From contig CAGP01000032.1 in assembly GCA_000263275.1 (NCBI GenBank), positions 1-55,872 of the forward strand: a stretch of 55,872 nucleotides of DNA. Direction: 5' to 3'. This stretch comes from Helicobacter bizzozeronii CCUG 35545. GTDB taxonomy: Bacteria; Campylobacterota; Campylobacteria; Campylobacterales; Helicobacteraceae. Position numbers and translations under genes: made by a program. Under the pieces are notes generated by a model. The model was not told the DNA's origin, searched no databases, and saw nothing but the letters and a program-made list of their open reading frames with translations. Shown here in pieces: positions 30,240-39,838 of this stretch. How positions within the stretch are numbered: the stretch's first letter is position 1; each line of letters begins with the position of its first letter.

Positions 30240-31691
30240 ATGTTACACAAAAAAAAGCCACATCGAAAGAGATGAGGAAAAATTCGTCTTCAAGGCGGAC
30301 ACTTCCTCTACGCCCATTTTTGGCAGTGCAGAGAGCGATATTTTATTGCCCCGCGAAAAGATAGGGCAAAAGATGATGGACCCGCGCATCGCCTATCAGT
30401 TGGTCTCTGATGAAATGATGCATGATGGCAACCCGCGCTACAATCTTTGCACCTTTGTGCAAACCTACATGGAGGAGGAAGCCCGCAAAATCATGCTTGA
30501 TTCCATGGCGACTAATGCCATTGATAAATCCGAATACCCGCAAACCACCGAGATTGAAAAACGATGTGTGAATATCATCGCCAATCTTTGGAATGCTAAT
30601 CCCACAGAGGATTATTTAGGCACTTCCACGGTGGGATCATCAGAGGCTTGTATGTTGGGCGGGATGGCGATGAAATTTAGATGGCGCAAACGCGCACAAG
30701 CTCTAGGCATCGACACCAACGCCAAAAAAACCCAAATCTCATTGTCAGCTCAGGCTACCAAGTGGTGTGGGAAAAATTCTGCGTTTATTGGGATGTGGAA
30801 TTACGCGAAGTGCCCTTAAGCGATTGGCACGACCTGACTTTGAATGCACAAAAAGCCATTGAGCTTTGTGATGATTATACGATTGGGATCGTGCCCATTA
30901 TGGGAATCACTTATACGGGGGCGTTTGATGACATCGTAACCTTAGATAAGCTATTAAGCCAATACAACCGGCAGGCTAAAATCAGCGTGTCCATCCATGT
31001 CGATGCCGCCTCTGGTGGGCTGTATCTGCCCTTTATGGAGCCGGATCTAGCATGGGATTTTCGCCTTAAAAATGTCGTCTCTATCTCCACTTCTGGACAT
31101 AAATATGGTTTGATTTATCCGGGGATTGGTTGGGTGATGTGGCGCGATAAGCAATTCTTGCCCGATGAATTGATCTTTAAAGTGGCGTATCTAGGAGATT
31201 TTGAGCCCACTTTTCAAATCAATTTTTCCCGATCTGGCTCGCAAATTTGGGCGCAGTATTATTGCTTTGTGCGTTGGGGCTTTGAGGGTTATAGAGCCGT
31301 GCATGCAAAAACCCGCGATGTAGGGCTTTTCTTGGCAAGGGGCATTAAAGCCTTGGGGCTTTTTGAGATGATCAATGAGGGTGAAAATATCCCCATTATT
31401 TGCTGGGCGATGAATGCACAAGCGCAACAAGAAAAACAATGGGATCTTTACGATTTAGCCGATCGCCTGCGTTTTAATGGCTGGCAGGTGCCCGCTTATC
31501 CGCTCCCTGCCAACTTCCAAAATGTCTCCGTGATGCGTATTGTCGTGCGCGCCGATCAGAGCATGGAACAAATGTCCTTGTTTTTAAAAGACCTCAAGCA
31601 AGCGATCAAGGAGCTAGATACCGCCAAACTAGGAAAGCATAAGCGACTCTCAGAAGAGAATGGGGTCGTTCCGATGGGTTATACGCATTAG
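30240..31691 (+). CDS. gadB: Glutamate decarboxylase, two apparent frameshifts
   Basis: PLP enzyme converting glutamate plus a proton to GABA and CO2, a known acid-resistance reaction. Landmarks are the GTSTVGSSEACMLGG phosphate-binding segment, IHVDAASGGLYLPF with the PLP aspartate, and the Schiff-base lysine in SISTSGHKYG. Breaks are in the A8 run 30249-30256 (seven gives MLHKKSHIERDEEKFVFKAD) and the A7 run 30724-30730 (eight gives NAKKNPNLIVSSGYQVVW). Corrected length is 483 residues. The protein ends GYTH; E. coli GadB has a near-terminal histidine that closes the active site at neutral pH, so similar gating is possible but unproven. No GadC antiporter gene is nearby. H. pylori lacks this gene. 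Confidence 0.92.
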
Positions 31692-31697
31692 GCTTTA

Positions 31698-31732
31698 GGG
31701 GGGGAGCCAAACTACGGGCTAATCTTCCCCCC
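31698..31732. terminator. G/C-rich hairpin between convergent gadB and maf
   Basis: A run of seven G followed by AGCC pairs with GGCT and a run of six C across an 8-base loop and an AATCTT bulge. It lies after the gadB stop and overlaps the maf stop on the other strand, so it could end both transcripts. No T tract follows, so efficiency is uncertain. Confidence 0.35.
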
Positions 31733-33632
31733 AAGTTTGCAAGGCTTGTTCAATAACCTCCATCACGCAGGTGATCCCCCCAGCGAGGCTAAAGAGCCAA
31801 TATTTGTGGGCGTAAATCCATTCTAATTGTTTGGCTTTGAGCGCATCTTGGTTAAAAGTGGCTTTGCTCACAATCTTGGCGATGTCTAATTCTTGGTGGA
31901 AAATATAGGATTGAATCGCATCATTAAAACAATAACTAAATTTGATCTCCTCAAATAAAGTCTTGATCGAGTCGATCTGGGTGCTCAATTCCTCTAGTCT
32001 TTTGAGCTCCAAGCGTTCTAGCTGTTTTTGGGCATTCAAGGCTTCAATCTCCTCTAAAAACCCCGCCACTTCTAAAAACAAGCCCTCGATCTTTTCCTTG
32101 CACTCTTTGGAATAAGCGATGATGTCTTGGCAGGTTTTCTTGGCACTGGCTAAAAAATGTGCGCTTTGCTGGGGTGTGGGGGGTGTGAGCTTGAGGGGTG
32201 TTTTGGACGTTAAGGCGGGTAGGTCGTTGCAGATCATCTCACAACATTCTGCAAAGGGCATTTCAATCGTGCCTTGTATGCGCGCCCCGCCCTCTGTGGC
32301 GTTGATCACCTCCAAATCATAGGGCGTGTGGTAAATGTCCTTTTCAAAGAAATCTAAAAAGAGTTTCCAAATCCGTGTGCTCTCCACCTGCCCCTCCCCC
32401 CCATAGCCCTCAATGAAAATCTTTTCCCCCTCTTGCTTGGGGGCGATCTCATCAGCCCCATATAAAGCCCCTTGTGCATGGCTCTCCCCACTGGGCGCAA
32501 AGCTCAAATCTTGACCGATAAAAATGCAACGCGCAAAACGGGCATGCACAATGAGTTCATAAGCCATATTCGCCGCGCTCATACCAATACCCAAATAACC
32601 ATATTCATGCAAGCCAAAAACACTGGTGTAGCCAAAGGGGCGTAAGCTAAATTGTGGCACGCCATGCGTGATCGCCTCACGCAAACGGGCATGCACAATG
32701 GAGGTGATCGCAAAGATCACGCCCTCTTGGGCAAGCTTGGGGGTGTCCTCATAGAATTTAGCCGTAGCCTCCACGCGTTCTAAAGAGAGCACAATGTCGG
32801 GCTTAATTCCATAAGCATATAAAATAGGAAAAGAGGCATCGATGCAAAAAAGGGTGGCATAGGGGGCGATTTGCTTTAAAAGGGGTAATTGCTTATTAAG
32901 ACTAGGTCCAGTAGAGACAATAATGGCGGTGTTATAAAGGGCGTTGCGCTTTTTGAGGGCATCAACCAAGTTTAAAAGCGTGGGGGTTTGCACCAAATAG
33001 GGGAGGTTTTGGACATGGTGTTTGATCCCCATGATGGCATCTCTGGCATCATTGCCCACGCTGATAACGGCATTTTCAATCGCCTTGATCAAATCTTGAT
33101 TGATTTGCTGGATTTGCTCGTGGTAGCGATCGTAGTAATGGTTAAAAATGATGAGCTCATAGACTTTGGCATAGATGCGCGCCTTTTTGTCTGTGTCAAA
33201 AAGAGAGGAGAGCATTTGATAAGAACACGCACTGGCTAGCAAAAAGATCAGCCGATCGCTTTGGATTTCCTCGCTAAAATCTAACAAGTTAAAGACAATG
33301 AATAAAATTTCAACTTCAGGCTCGATCACCACGATTCGCTGGATTTGGGAATGCCCTAAGAGCAAGCGATAGAGCATGCCATTCCCCGCACCATAAAAAT
33401 ACAAATAGGGCGTGTAAATATAGGGGCTTAATTCCTTCAAGCGTTGGAGATTTTCCTCTAGGGGTTTGTGGTGGAAAAGAGGGGTGTTGGTGGTGATGTC
33501 AATGATGTTGAAGTCGTCCTTTTGCATGAAGACTTCATATTTGAGATTGCTTTTAACTTGGGAGAGTTGCAGGGCTAATAAGGGGTCCTTAGTGGCCAAC
33601 ACGGCTAAATTCTTTTCATAGATGTCGTGCAT
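31719..33632 (-). CDS. Motility accessory factor (Maf-family flagellin glycosylation protein)
   Basis: 637 residues, frame intact, of the Maf/DUF115 (MptE-like) family thought to transfer nonulosonic acids such as pseudaminic acid to flagellin. The central Rossmann-type domain shows TAIIVSTGPSLNKQLPLL, FCIDASFPILYAYGIKPD and FIGQDLSFAPSGESHAQG. A charged coiled-coil-like stretch rich in EELKRLE follows near the C-terminus. ATG 33632 gives MHDIYEKNL; the frame extends to TTG 33650, but that part is short and cysteine-rich, which is unlike an N-terminus. It lies 24 bases downstream of flaB on the same strand, as HP0114 does beside flaB in H. pylori. Confidence 0.9.
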   Translation of the reverse strand: MHDIYEKNLAVLATKDPLLALQLSQVKSNLKYEVFMQKDDFNIIDITTNTPLFHHKPLEENLQRLKELSPYIYTPYLYFYGAGNGMLYRLLLGHSQIQRIVVIEPEVEILFIVFNLLDFSEEIQSDRLIFLLASACSYQMLSSLFDTDKKARIYAKVYELIIFNHYYDRYHEQIQQINQDLIKAIENAVISVGNDARDAIMGIKHHVQNLPYLVQTPTLLNLVDALKKRNALYNTAIIVSTGPSLNKQLPLLKQIAPYATLFCIDASFPILYAYGIKPDIVLSLERVEATAKFYEDTPKLAQEGVIFAITSIVHARLREAITHGVPQFSLRPFGYTSVFGLHEYGYLGIGMSAANMAYELIVHARFARCIFIGQDLSFAPSGESHAQGALYGADEIAPKQEGEKIFIEGYGGEGQVESTRIWKLFLDFFEKDIYHTPYDLEVINATEGGARIQGTIEMPFAECCEMICNDLPALTSKTPLKLTPPTPQQSAHFLASAKKTCQDIIAYSKECKEKIEGLFLEVAGFLEEIEALNAQKQLERLELKRLEELSTQIDSIKTLFEEIKFSYCFNDAIQSYIFHQELDIAKIVSKATFNQDALKAKQLEWIYAHKYWLFSLAGGITCVMEVIEQALQTWGED

Positions 33633-33656
33633 TAAGCAACAAAGCCCCAATTCCCC

Positions 33657-35201
33657 CTACTGCAAGAGTCGCAAGACATTTTGCTGGACCGCATTGGCTT
33701 GTGCCATCGCAAAGCTCCCACTCTGTGCCAAGATGTTGTATTTAGAGAAGCTCGCACTCTCTTGGGCAAAATCCACATCTCTAATTTGCGATTCGGCCGC
33801 CTTCACATTCACCTGCGTTACAGAGATGTTGTTGATGGTGGTTACTAACTCCATCTGCACAGAACCTAGATCGGAGCGGATTTTATCTAGCTGGACACGC
33901 GCACTCTCTGCCATATCCATCACCACCATCGCCCCTCTAAGGCTGGTTACCCCCGCCCCAATACCCTTAAAGTTGAGTCCTGCTTGCGTGGCATTGGCAT
34001 TGCCCCCGCTGGCACTAGCGACATTGGCATCAAATACGCCTCTGACTGAACGCAAATTCACCGTGTATTCAGCCACACCTTGGGAGGAATGCAAGCCAAT
34101 ATGGCTATAGTTGATCCCGCTCACGGTGATGTCGCGTGCATCTTGCTTGACAAAAGTCAAACGCCCCACGATTGCATGGCTTTTACCTGAGACACCGACA
34201 AAGTTACCGCCCCCAAGCACAGCCCCGCTTTTCCCATCCGCATGCACAGCGATCGCACGCCCATCGGTGCTTTTTAAATTCAAACGCCCAGAGATGTCAA
34301 TATAAGCCTCTACGCCCGTGCGTTCCCTAACCGAGTTGATCGCATTGATGAGCCGCCCATCGCGGTCGTTGCGTTTGACATCATTGATGTTCCCGATCAA
34401 AACACCATTGATAGTCAATCCATTGATGGTGCCTGATTGCACGGGCTTACCCCCAGTCCCCATAACCGTTGCTGTGGCGCGCAAGCCTAAAGTGTTGGAA
34501 TTTTTGTTGATCACCTCCACTAACGCCCCTAAGCCCGTGCCCGCACTGGTGGAAATCTTAACCGATTCCAATTTAAAATCATTGACCGAGTTGGCTAGCT
34601 TGAAGTTGAGCGTAACTTCTTTTAAGTTATTCGCCCCCGCACTCACTTGCATACCCGCACGATCCATTCCAGAGGTCTCAAAGCGCACATGCCCGATCTT
34701 ATCTGTTCCTGTAGGGCCTATGGATGCTTTGATGGTGGTGTTAGAATAAGCACCTATTTGGAACTCTTTATTAGAAAAGCTACCCGCCAACAACTGCTGC
34801 CCGTTAAAGCTCGTGGTGTTGGCGATATTGTCTAGCTCTTCTAAAAGCCGTAAAATATCGCTCTGCAAAGCTCTTCTGGTCTCTGCAGTCTGCCCATCTT
34901 GAGCGGCTTGCACGGCTTTTGTTTTCACCGTGTCTAGGATTTTGATCTGCTCATCCATCGCCTTATCCGCAGTTTGGACGATCCCGATCGCATCGTTGGC
35001 ATTTTTGATTGCCTGCCCTAAACTCGCGCTTTGGCTTCTCAAACTATCTGCAATTGCCATCCCTGAAGCATCATCAGCGGCTTTATTGATTCGCAACCCT
35101 GAGCTTAATTTTTCTAAAGAGCTAGCAAGGTCCCGATTGTTACGCACGCCGATTGTGTGTGCGTTTAAAGCCGCAACATTGGTATTGATCCGAAAACTCA
35201 T
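33657..35201 (-). CDS. flaB: Flagellin B
   Basis: Minor flagellin of the flagellar filament, normally placed near the hook. 514 residues, the standard FlaB length, from ATG 35201 ([18 protein letters not shown]). The frame extends to 35231, but AAAGGA is correctly placed for ATG 35201. N-terminal [20 protein letters not shown] and C-terminal [14 protein letters not shown] are the filament-core ends, with a variable middle domain carrying [14 protein letters not shown]. The frame is intact. A sigma-54 promoter lies upstream, as in other Helicobacter flaB genes. Divergent from topA. Confidence 0.97.
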   Translation of the reverse strand: MSFRINTNVAALNAHTIGVRNNRDLASSLEKLSSGLRINKAADDASGMAIADSLRSQSASLGQAIKNANDAIGIVQTADKAMDEQIKILDTVKTKAVQAAQDGQTAETRRALQSDILRLLEELDNIANTTSFNGQQLLAGSFSNKEFQIGAYSNTTIKASIGPTGTDKIGHVRFETSGMDRAGMQVSAGANNLKEVTLNFKLANSVNDFKLESVKISTSAGTGLGALVEVINKNSNTLGLRATATVMGTGGKPVQSGTINGLTINGVLIGNINDVKRNDRDGRLINAINSVRERTGVEAYIDISGRLNLKSTDGRAIAVHADGKSGAVLGGGNFVGVSGKSHAIVGRLTFVKQDARDITVSGINYSHIGLHSSQGVAEYTVNLRSVRGVFDANVASASGGNANATQAGLNFKGIGAGVTSLRGAMVVMDMAESARVQLDKIRSDLGSVQMELVTTINNISVTQVNVKAAESQIRDVDFAQESASFSKYNILAQSGSFAMAQANAVQQNVLRLLQ

Positions 35202-35237
35202 CTTTGCATCCTTTGCTAATGTGATACCCACACAAAA

Positions 35238-35252
35238 GCAAGAGCTATTCCA
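35238..35252 (-). promoter_or_regulatory. Sigma-54 promoter of flaB
   Basis: On the minus strand TGGAATAGCTCTTGC places GG at -24 and GC at -12 with exactly ten bases between, matching the RpoN consensus TGGCAC-N5-TTGC. It ends 36 bases before the flaB ATG. RpoN control of flaB is established in H. pylori. Confidence 0.85.
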
Positions 35253-35303
35253 TGTTTTTAGACAAGAACTTTGAAAAGTAACACAACACCCACAAAAATA
35301 GTC

Positions 35304-35309
35304 TATAAT
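35304..35309 (+). promoter_or_regulatory. Predicted -10 box of topA
   Basis: TATAAT in GTCTATAATGTTC, 28 bases before the topA ATG and divergent from the flaB sigma-54 promoter. The two promoters sit back to back within 105 bases. Confidence 0.6.
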
Positions 35310-35336
35310 GTTCTAAAAACCAAAACAGAGTGTGAG

Positions 35337-37644
35337 ATGAAAGCCAACCCAAAAAAAGCTTATCATTGTGGAATCGCCCACAAAAGCCAAGACCATTGCC
35401 AATTTTCTCGATCAAAATTACCAAGTCATTGCCTCTAAAGGGCATGTGCGGGATTTGAGTAAATACGCCATGGGGATTCGCATCCAAGAGGATAAATTTA
35501 TCCCCAAATACATTGTGGATAAAGACCATGAGGATATTGTGGAACAAATTTTAAGCCTTGCCAAGAGTGCTAGCCAAATTTATATCGCCACCGATGAGGA
35601 TCGCGAGGGGGAAGCCATTGGTTACCACATTGCCTATCTTATCAAGGAAAACCAACGCACCCCACAGACAAAAAAGATGAGTGCTAATCAGATCTTGCAA
35701 GAAACCCTAGATTTGGAACAACAAACCAACCACGCCCCCTCCAGTAATCCCATTTTCCACTTCCCCCGCATTGTTTTCCATGAGATCACCAAATCCGCCA
35801 TTTTGCATGCCCTCAAACACCCCAAGACCCTTGATGTCTATAAAATCAACGCCCAATTAGCGAGGCGTTTGCTCGATCGCATTGTGGGCTTTAGTTTGAG
35901 CTCTTTACTGGCTAGCAAAATTGCTAAGGGCATGAGTGCTGGGCGGGTGCAAAGTGCCGCGCTTAAAATCGTGGTGGATCGCGAAAGGGAGATTCAGGCT
36001 TTCAAGCCCTTAATTTATTATAACATTGAGGGCATCTTTGAGGGTTGCATTGAGGCAAGCTTGGAGAGTTACTTGGGGGAGAAAATCAAAAAGCAAAGTC
36101 TTACAGATGCACCCGATGCGCTCAAAATGGTCGCACACCTGCGCGCCCAGACCTACCAAGTCCAAGAGATCACCCATAAAAATAAAACCAGCCCCTCCCC
36201 ACCCCCCTTTATGACCTCCACCTTGCAACAAAGTGCCTCTACCCATCTAGGCTATGGTCCCTCTAAAACCATGGGCATTGCCCAAAAACTCTATGAGGGC
36301 GTGGCGACCCCTGAGGGGATGAGCGGGGTTATCACCTATATGCGTACTGATAGCCTGAATGTCGCCAAAGAAGCGATCAAGGCAGCCCGGGATTTTATTA
36401 GCGCCACTTATGGCGCGCCCTATTTGCCTAATAAACCCAAAACCTACACTTCCAAAAACAAAGCCGCCCAAGAAGCCCATGAAGCCATCCGCCCGACCAA
36501 TTTAAATTTCACGCCCACCATCGCTAAAGATTATCTCAAGCCCGAAGAACACCGACTTTATACCTTGATCTATAACCGCTTTTTGGCTTCCCAAATGACC
36601 GATGCCCTCTTTGAAAACCAAACCCTGCGCCTAAGTTGCGTAGATGGCACTTTCAAAGCCAGCGGGCGTAAATTGATTTTTGATGGCTACCATCGGGTTT
36701 TAGGCGAGTGCGATCGCGATAAACTTTTACCCGCCCTGCAAAAAGATCAGAGTGTGCGTTTAGATAAGCTAGAGGCTAAAAACTGCTCCACTGAGCCCCC
36801 CACGCGTTATTCAGAAGCCTCTTTGATCAAAACCCTAGAGAGTCTAGGCATTGGGCGGCCCAGCACCTATGCGCCCACCATCGCTTTGCTGGCTAATCGC
36901 TCCTATGTCAAGTTAGAGAATAAACAACTCGTGCCCACAGAAGATGCCTTTGTGGTGATTGGGATTTTAGAAAAACATTTTAGCGAGATTGTGGATGTGG
37001 CTTTTAGCGCAGGGCTAGAGGATAAATTAGATGCCATTGCTAGTAGCAAAGCCTCATGGCAACAAGTGCTCTTTGATTTTTACACCCCCTTTATGGATCA
37101 AATTGAGGCAGGAAAAGCCCAAATTGCCTCCCAAAAGAGTAGCGTGCCCACTGGGGAATTTTGCCCGGAGTGTGGTTTAGAATTAGTCCAACGCAAGGGC
37201 AGATTTGGGGAATTTGTGGCATGCAGTGGGTATCCTAAATGCAAATTTATCAAACCCCCCAGCGAGCAAACCCCAACCCCCCTAGAACCATGCGAGAAAT
37301 GCGGGAAACCTATGGTGCTCAAAAAAGGCAGATTTGGGGAATTTGTGGCATGCAGTGGGTATCCACAATGTAAAAATATCCGCTCCAAAGCCCCCCAGCT
37401 CAAAGAAGAAAAAGTGGCTGGCGTGTGCCCTGAGTGTGGCGGGCATGTTGTGGAAAAAAGAGGTAGGCGGGGGCTATTTTTTGGGTGTGCTAATTACCCC
37501 CAATGCCAATTCATCTCCAACTACCCGCCCAGCGATCAAAAATGCCCCGAGTGTGGGTATGTGCTGGTGTTTAAAGCCTATAAGAGGAAACCTAGCGTGT
37601 GGGCATGCTTGAAGTGCGCTTTTACAAGGTTGGCTGATGTCTAA
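35337..37644 (+). CDS. topA: DNA topoisomerase I, one apparent frameshift
   Basis: Type IA enzyme relaxing negative supercoils. It has a Toprim domain (KLIIVESPTKAKT, YIATDEDREGEAIGYH) and the active-site tyrosine in VITYMRTDSLNV. Three C-terminal Cys4 zinc ribbons and a fourth, degenerate one follow (CPECGLELV, CEKCGKPMV, CPECGGHVV, CPECGYVLV). The break is the A7 run 35351-35357; six links ATG 35337 (MKANPKK) to LIIVESPTKAK. Corrected length is 768 residues. The first two zinc ribbons share a perfect 38-base direct repeat. The stop overlaps the next gene by 8 bases. Neighbour of flaB, as in H. pylori. Confidence 0.95.
37198..37364 (+). repeat. 38-bp direct repeat inside topA zinc ribbons
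   Basis: Bases 37198-37235 and 37327-37364 are identical over 38 positions (GGCAGATTTGGGG...GGGTATCC), 129 bases apart, which is a whole number of codons. Both encode GRFGEFVACSGYP. Identity at third positions points to recent duplication or gene conversion. Recombination between the copies would remove one ribbon in frame. Confidence 0.85.
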
Positions 37645-38559
37645 AGCCCCTCTTGTCTTTGGGCCTCTGCGTTCGCGCCGCTTTGGCTGGTCGCTAGGGA
37701 TTGATCTTTCAGGGGAGAGCAAGCAATGCAATTTTGATTGCATTTATTGCGAGCTGGTTAAAGCCAAGCCCATTGAGCGCATGCACACTATTTTACCCTT
37801 AGAGAGCATCATCCAAGCCGTGCAAGAGGGGCTGGCAAATTGCCCCGTGCGTTTAGATGTGCTCACCACCACCGCCAATGGCGAACCCACCCTTTACCCC
37901 CACCTTTTAGAATTAATCCATGCCCTCAAGCCTCTAACCCCCCCACATACCCAGACCTTGATTTTGAGCAATGGATCGTTATTTGGTGATCCCCAAGTGC
38001 AAGAGGCGTTATGCCATTATGATATTGTCAAATTTTCCTTAGATGCCACCCTGCCTAAAGTGTTTAAAAAAAGTCGATCAGCCCAGTAAAAAATCTCTGT
38101 TTGGAGTCTATCCTAGAGGGTATTTTAGATTTTGCCACGCAATATACAGGCATGCTGGTCGCTGAGGTGCTGGTGGTGCAAGGGGTCAATGATTCGCCTA
38201 AACACATCCAAGCCTTGGTTGCGTTTTTACAACAAGTCAAAAATCTTGCCCGTGTGGATTTAAGCACCATTGATCGCCCCCCCTCCCACAAAGTCAAACC
38301 CACTAGCCCCGCCCAATTACTCCAATTAGCCACCCACTTTGAAAACCTGCCCCTCAGTTTGCCAAGCCGCACCACCCCCCCCAACATGCCCTCTTTGCAT
38401 TTAAAATCCAGCGCTTTTTTAGAATTACTCAAACGCCGCCCCTTGAGCGTGGAAGAATCGCTGCACTACATGCCCCAAAGTGCCCTAGATGATCTCTTAG
38501 CCTGCCATGCCATCATCTTAAGAAAGGTGGGTTTGGTGGATTTTTACTATGTAAATTAA
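37637..38559 (+). CDS. Radical SAM protein (HP0117-like), two apparent frameshifts
   Basis: Radical SAM fold with the [4Fe-4S] motif CNFDCIYC near residue 34 and LTTTANGEPTLYPHLLELI after it. It starts at ATG 37637, 8 bases inside topA, and reads FGPLRSRRFGWSLGIDLS, typical of the MoaA-like 'Elp3-unrelated' family found beside topA in Helicobacter. Breaks are in the A7 run 38066-38072 and the A6 run 38088-38093; one base less at each gives KVFKKVDQPSKNLCLESILEGI. Corrected length is 306 residues. The reaction is unknown. Confidence 0.85.
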
Positions 38560-38580
38560 ATTTCTATTTTAAGACTATGC

Positions 38581-38586
38581 TATAAT
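38581..38586 (+). promoter_or_regulatory. Predicted -10 box of napB
   Basis: TATAAT in TATGCTATAATCTC lies 30 bases before the napB ATG at 38617, so napB has its own promoter apart from the upstream gene. Confidence 0.6.
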
Positions 38587-38616
38587 CTCATTTTGATTTC
38601 AAATGAGGAGATGATG

Positions 38617-39189
38617 ATGAAAATACGCATGGGTGTGGTGGCTGTTTTGGCTTTGGTGGGTTTGCTCTATGCGGTCAAACACCACAGCAAACATGAATCC
38701 TTGGTGAGTGATACACAAATTGGCTTGCGTAAAGCCCCCCTAGAAGATGAAAAGGATTTGAGGTTGCATTCCTATGAATACCACAAACTCCCCCCGGGTG
38801 AGAGCAAACGCTTTGAGCGCGCCTATGAAAACGCCCCGCCCATGATCCCCCATGATGTAACTGGGCTTTTACCCATCACCAAGGACAATAACCAGTGTTT
38901 GGGTTGCCACATGCCCGATGTGGCTAGCACGGTGGGGGCAACACCCGTGCCTAAATCCCATTTCTTTGATTTTAGGCATGATCGCCCGGCTAAAGAGGGG
39001 AGCATTAGCGATGCGCGCTTTAATTGCACGCAATGCCATGCCCCCCAAGCCAATGCCAAACCCTTGGTTAAAAACAACTTCAAGCCTGTTTTTAGCAATA
39101 AGGCTTTGGAATTCCGATCCGACTTTATGGATGTGGTGGATGTGGGGGTTAAAGACCTCACCAAAACCAAAGAACAGCCCAAACAATGA
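38617..39189 (+). CDS. napB: Periplasmic nitrate reductase small subunit NapB (diheme cytochrome c)
   Basis: Electron donor to the NapA nitrate reductase in the periplasm. 190 residues with a signal helix (GVVAVLALVGLLYAV) and two heme sites, CLGCH and CTQCH, plus NapB-type APPMIPHDV and FDFRHDRPA. Three ATGs stand in a row at 38611, 38614 and 38617; the last has GAGGAG at best spacing. No napA, napG, napH, napF or napD is in the window, so this napB stands apart from a nap operon here. The stop overlaps the next ATG as ATGA. Confidence 0.9.
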   Translation: MKIRMGVVAVLALVGLLYAVKHHSKHESLVSDTQIGLRKAPLEDEKDLRLHSYEYHKLPPGESKRFERAYENAPPMIPHDVTGLLPITKDNNQCLGCHMPDVASTVGATPVPKSHFFDFRHDRPAKEGSISDARFNCTQCHAPQANAKPLVKNNFKPVFSNKALEFRSDFMDVVDVGVKDLTKTKEQPKQ

Positions 39190-39614
39190 CGCATAAGACT
39201 AGGGTTTTTTTGCATTCTAGCATTTTGGTGCTCTTGGGTGGGTGCTGGGTGGGCGATCCAGCCGATGTGGATCCTAACTTGCCCGATATAGACACCCTCA
39301 ATGAGTGCGCGCAGATCAAAAATGAATGTGTGGGGGATAAAGATGGCGAGATTGCCAAGACCAAACCGCATAACTATGGACCTTTCCATGACATTTCTTT
39401 AGCAGGTGTCAAACTAGCGCATGGGGGCAGGTTTGCTCTCTCCCCCCTCCCCCCCACTGGTGCGGGCTATATCCCCTATAACCCCATGATGTATCCCATG
39501 GGCATGTATCCTTATGGCATGTACCCAATGGGCATGTATCCCATGGGGATGTATCCTTATGGCATGTACCCGATGATGGGGGGCATGCCCATGATGTATG
39601 GCCCTTGGTGGTGA
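39186..39614 (+). CDS. Putative lipoprotein with MYP(M/Y)G repeats
   Basis: 142 residues translationally coupled to napB (ATGA). The signal peptide ends in the lipobox LGGC (residue 20), so it is probably membrane-anchored in the periplasm or outer membrane. Residues about 21-95 contain two cysteines (NECAQIKNEC). From residue 102 six five-residue units MYPMG/MYPYG follow, then MMGGMPMMYGPWW. The tail is about one third methionine, which suggests Cu(I) or other soft-metal binding, or simply a flexible low-complexity tail. I do not recognise the family. The link to a c-type cytochrome suggests a respiratory or metal-delivery role (inference). Confidence 0.75.
   Translation: MTHKTRVFLHSSILVLLGGCWVGDPADVDPNLPDIDTLNECAQIKNECVGDKDGEIAKTKPHNYGPFHDISLAGVKLAHGGRFALSPLPPTGAGYIPYNPMMYPMGMYPYGMYPMGMYPMGMYPYGMYPMMGGMPMMYGPWW
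39489..39578 (+). repeat. Six tandem 15-bp units encoding MYP(M/Y)G
   Basis: Six consecutive 15-base units of the form ATGTAYCCNATGGGN or ATGTATCCTTATGGC. Nearly identical copies allow in-frame expansion or contraction by slippage without breaking the lipoprotein. Confidence 0.8.
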
Positions 39615-39663
39615 GACTCTAAAAACGCCCTTAGCATTAGCCATTCTAAGACTTTTCTTTTGT

Positions 39664-39669
39664 TATAAT
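39664..39669 (+). promoter_or_regulatory. Predicted -10 box of the acidic microprotein gene
   Basis: TATAAT in TTTGTTATAATCCCG, 27 bases before ATG 39696, with AAGGAG as ribosome site. Confidence 0.6.
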
Positions 39670-39695
39670 CCCGCTTTCATTACAAGGAGTGCAAA

Positions 39696-39836
39696 ATGGA
39701 TGATTTTGAAGATTCATTTGAGGATTTTGAAGAGGATTTTGAGGATTTTGAGGATAGCCCCAAGGATTATTACGGGGGGTATGATGATGATGATGACTAT
39801 GTGAGCGCCGATAGCGAATATGAGGATGAGTTTTAG
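39696..39836 (+). CDS. Acidic microprotein (46 aa)
   Basis: ATG 39696 has a strong AAGGAG site and its own -10. Of 46 residues more than half are Asp or Glu, with the recurring unit FED or DFEE (MDDFEDSFEDFEEDFED) and a run of five Asp after YYGGY. No basic residue other than one Lys. No signal peptide or membrane segment. It is followed 2 bases later by the amidase gene. The family is unknown; such acidic, aromatic-containing tails occur in nucleic-acid mimics, metal (Ca2+, Ni2+) binders and chaperone-like proteins, but none can be assigned here. Confidence 0.65.
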   Translation: MDDFEDSFEDFEEDFEDFEDSPKDYYGGYDDDDDYVSADSEYEDEF

Positions 39837-39838
39837 GC

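Noticed and set aside
39414-39644. His-rich open frame antisense to the repeat lipoprotein
   Set aside because: A direct consequence of the ATG/CAT repeat on the other strand; no ribosome site or signal.
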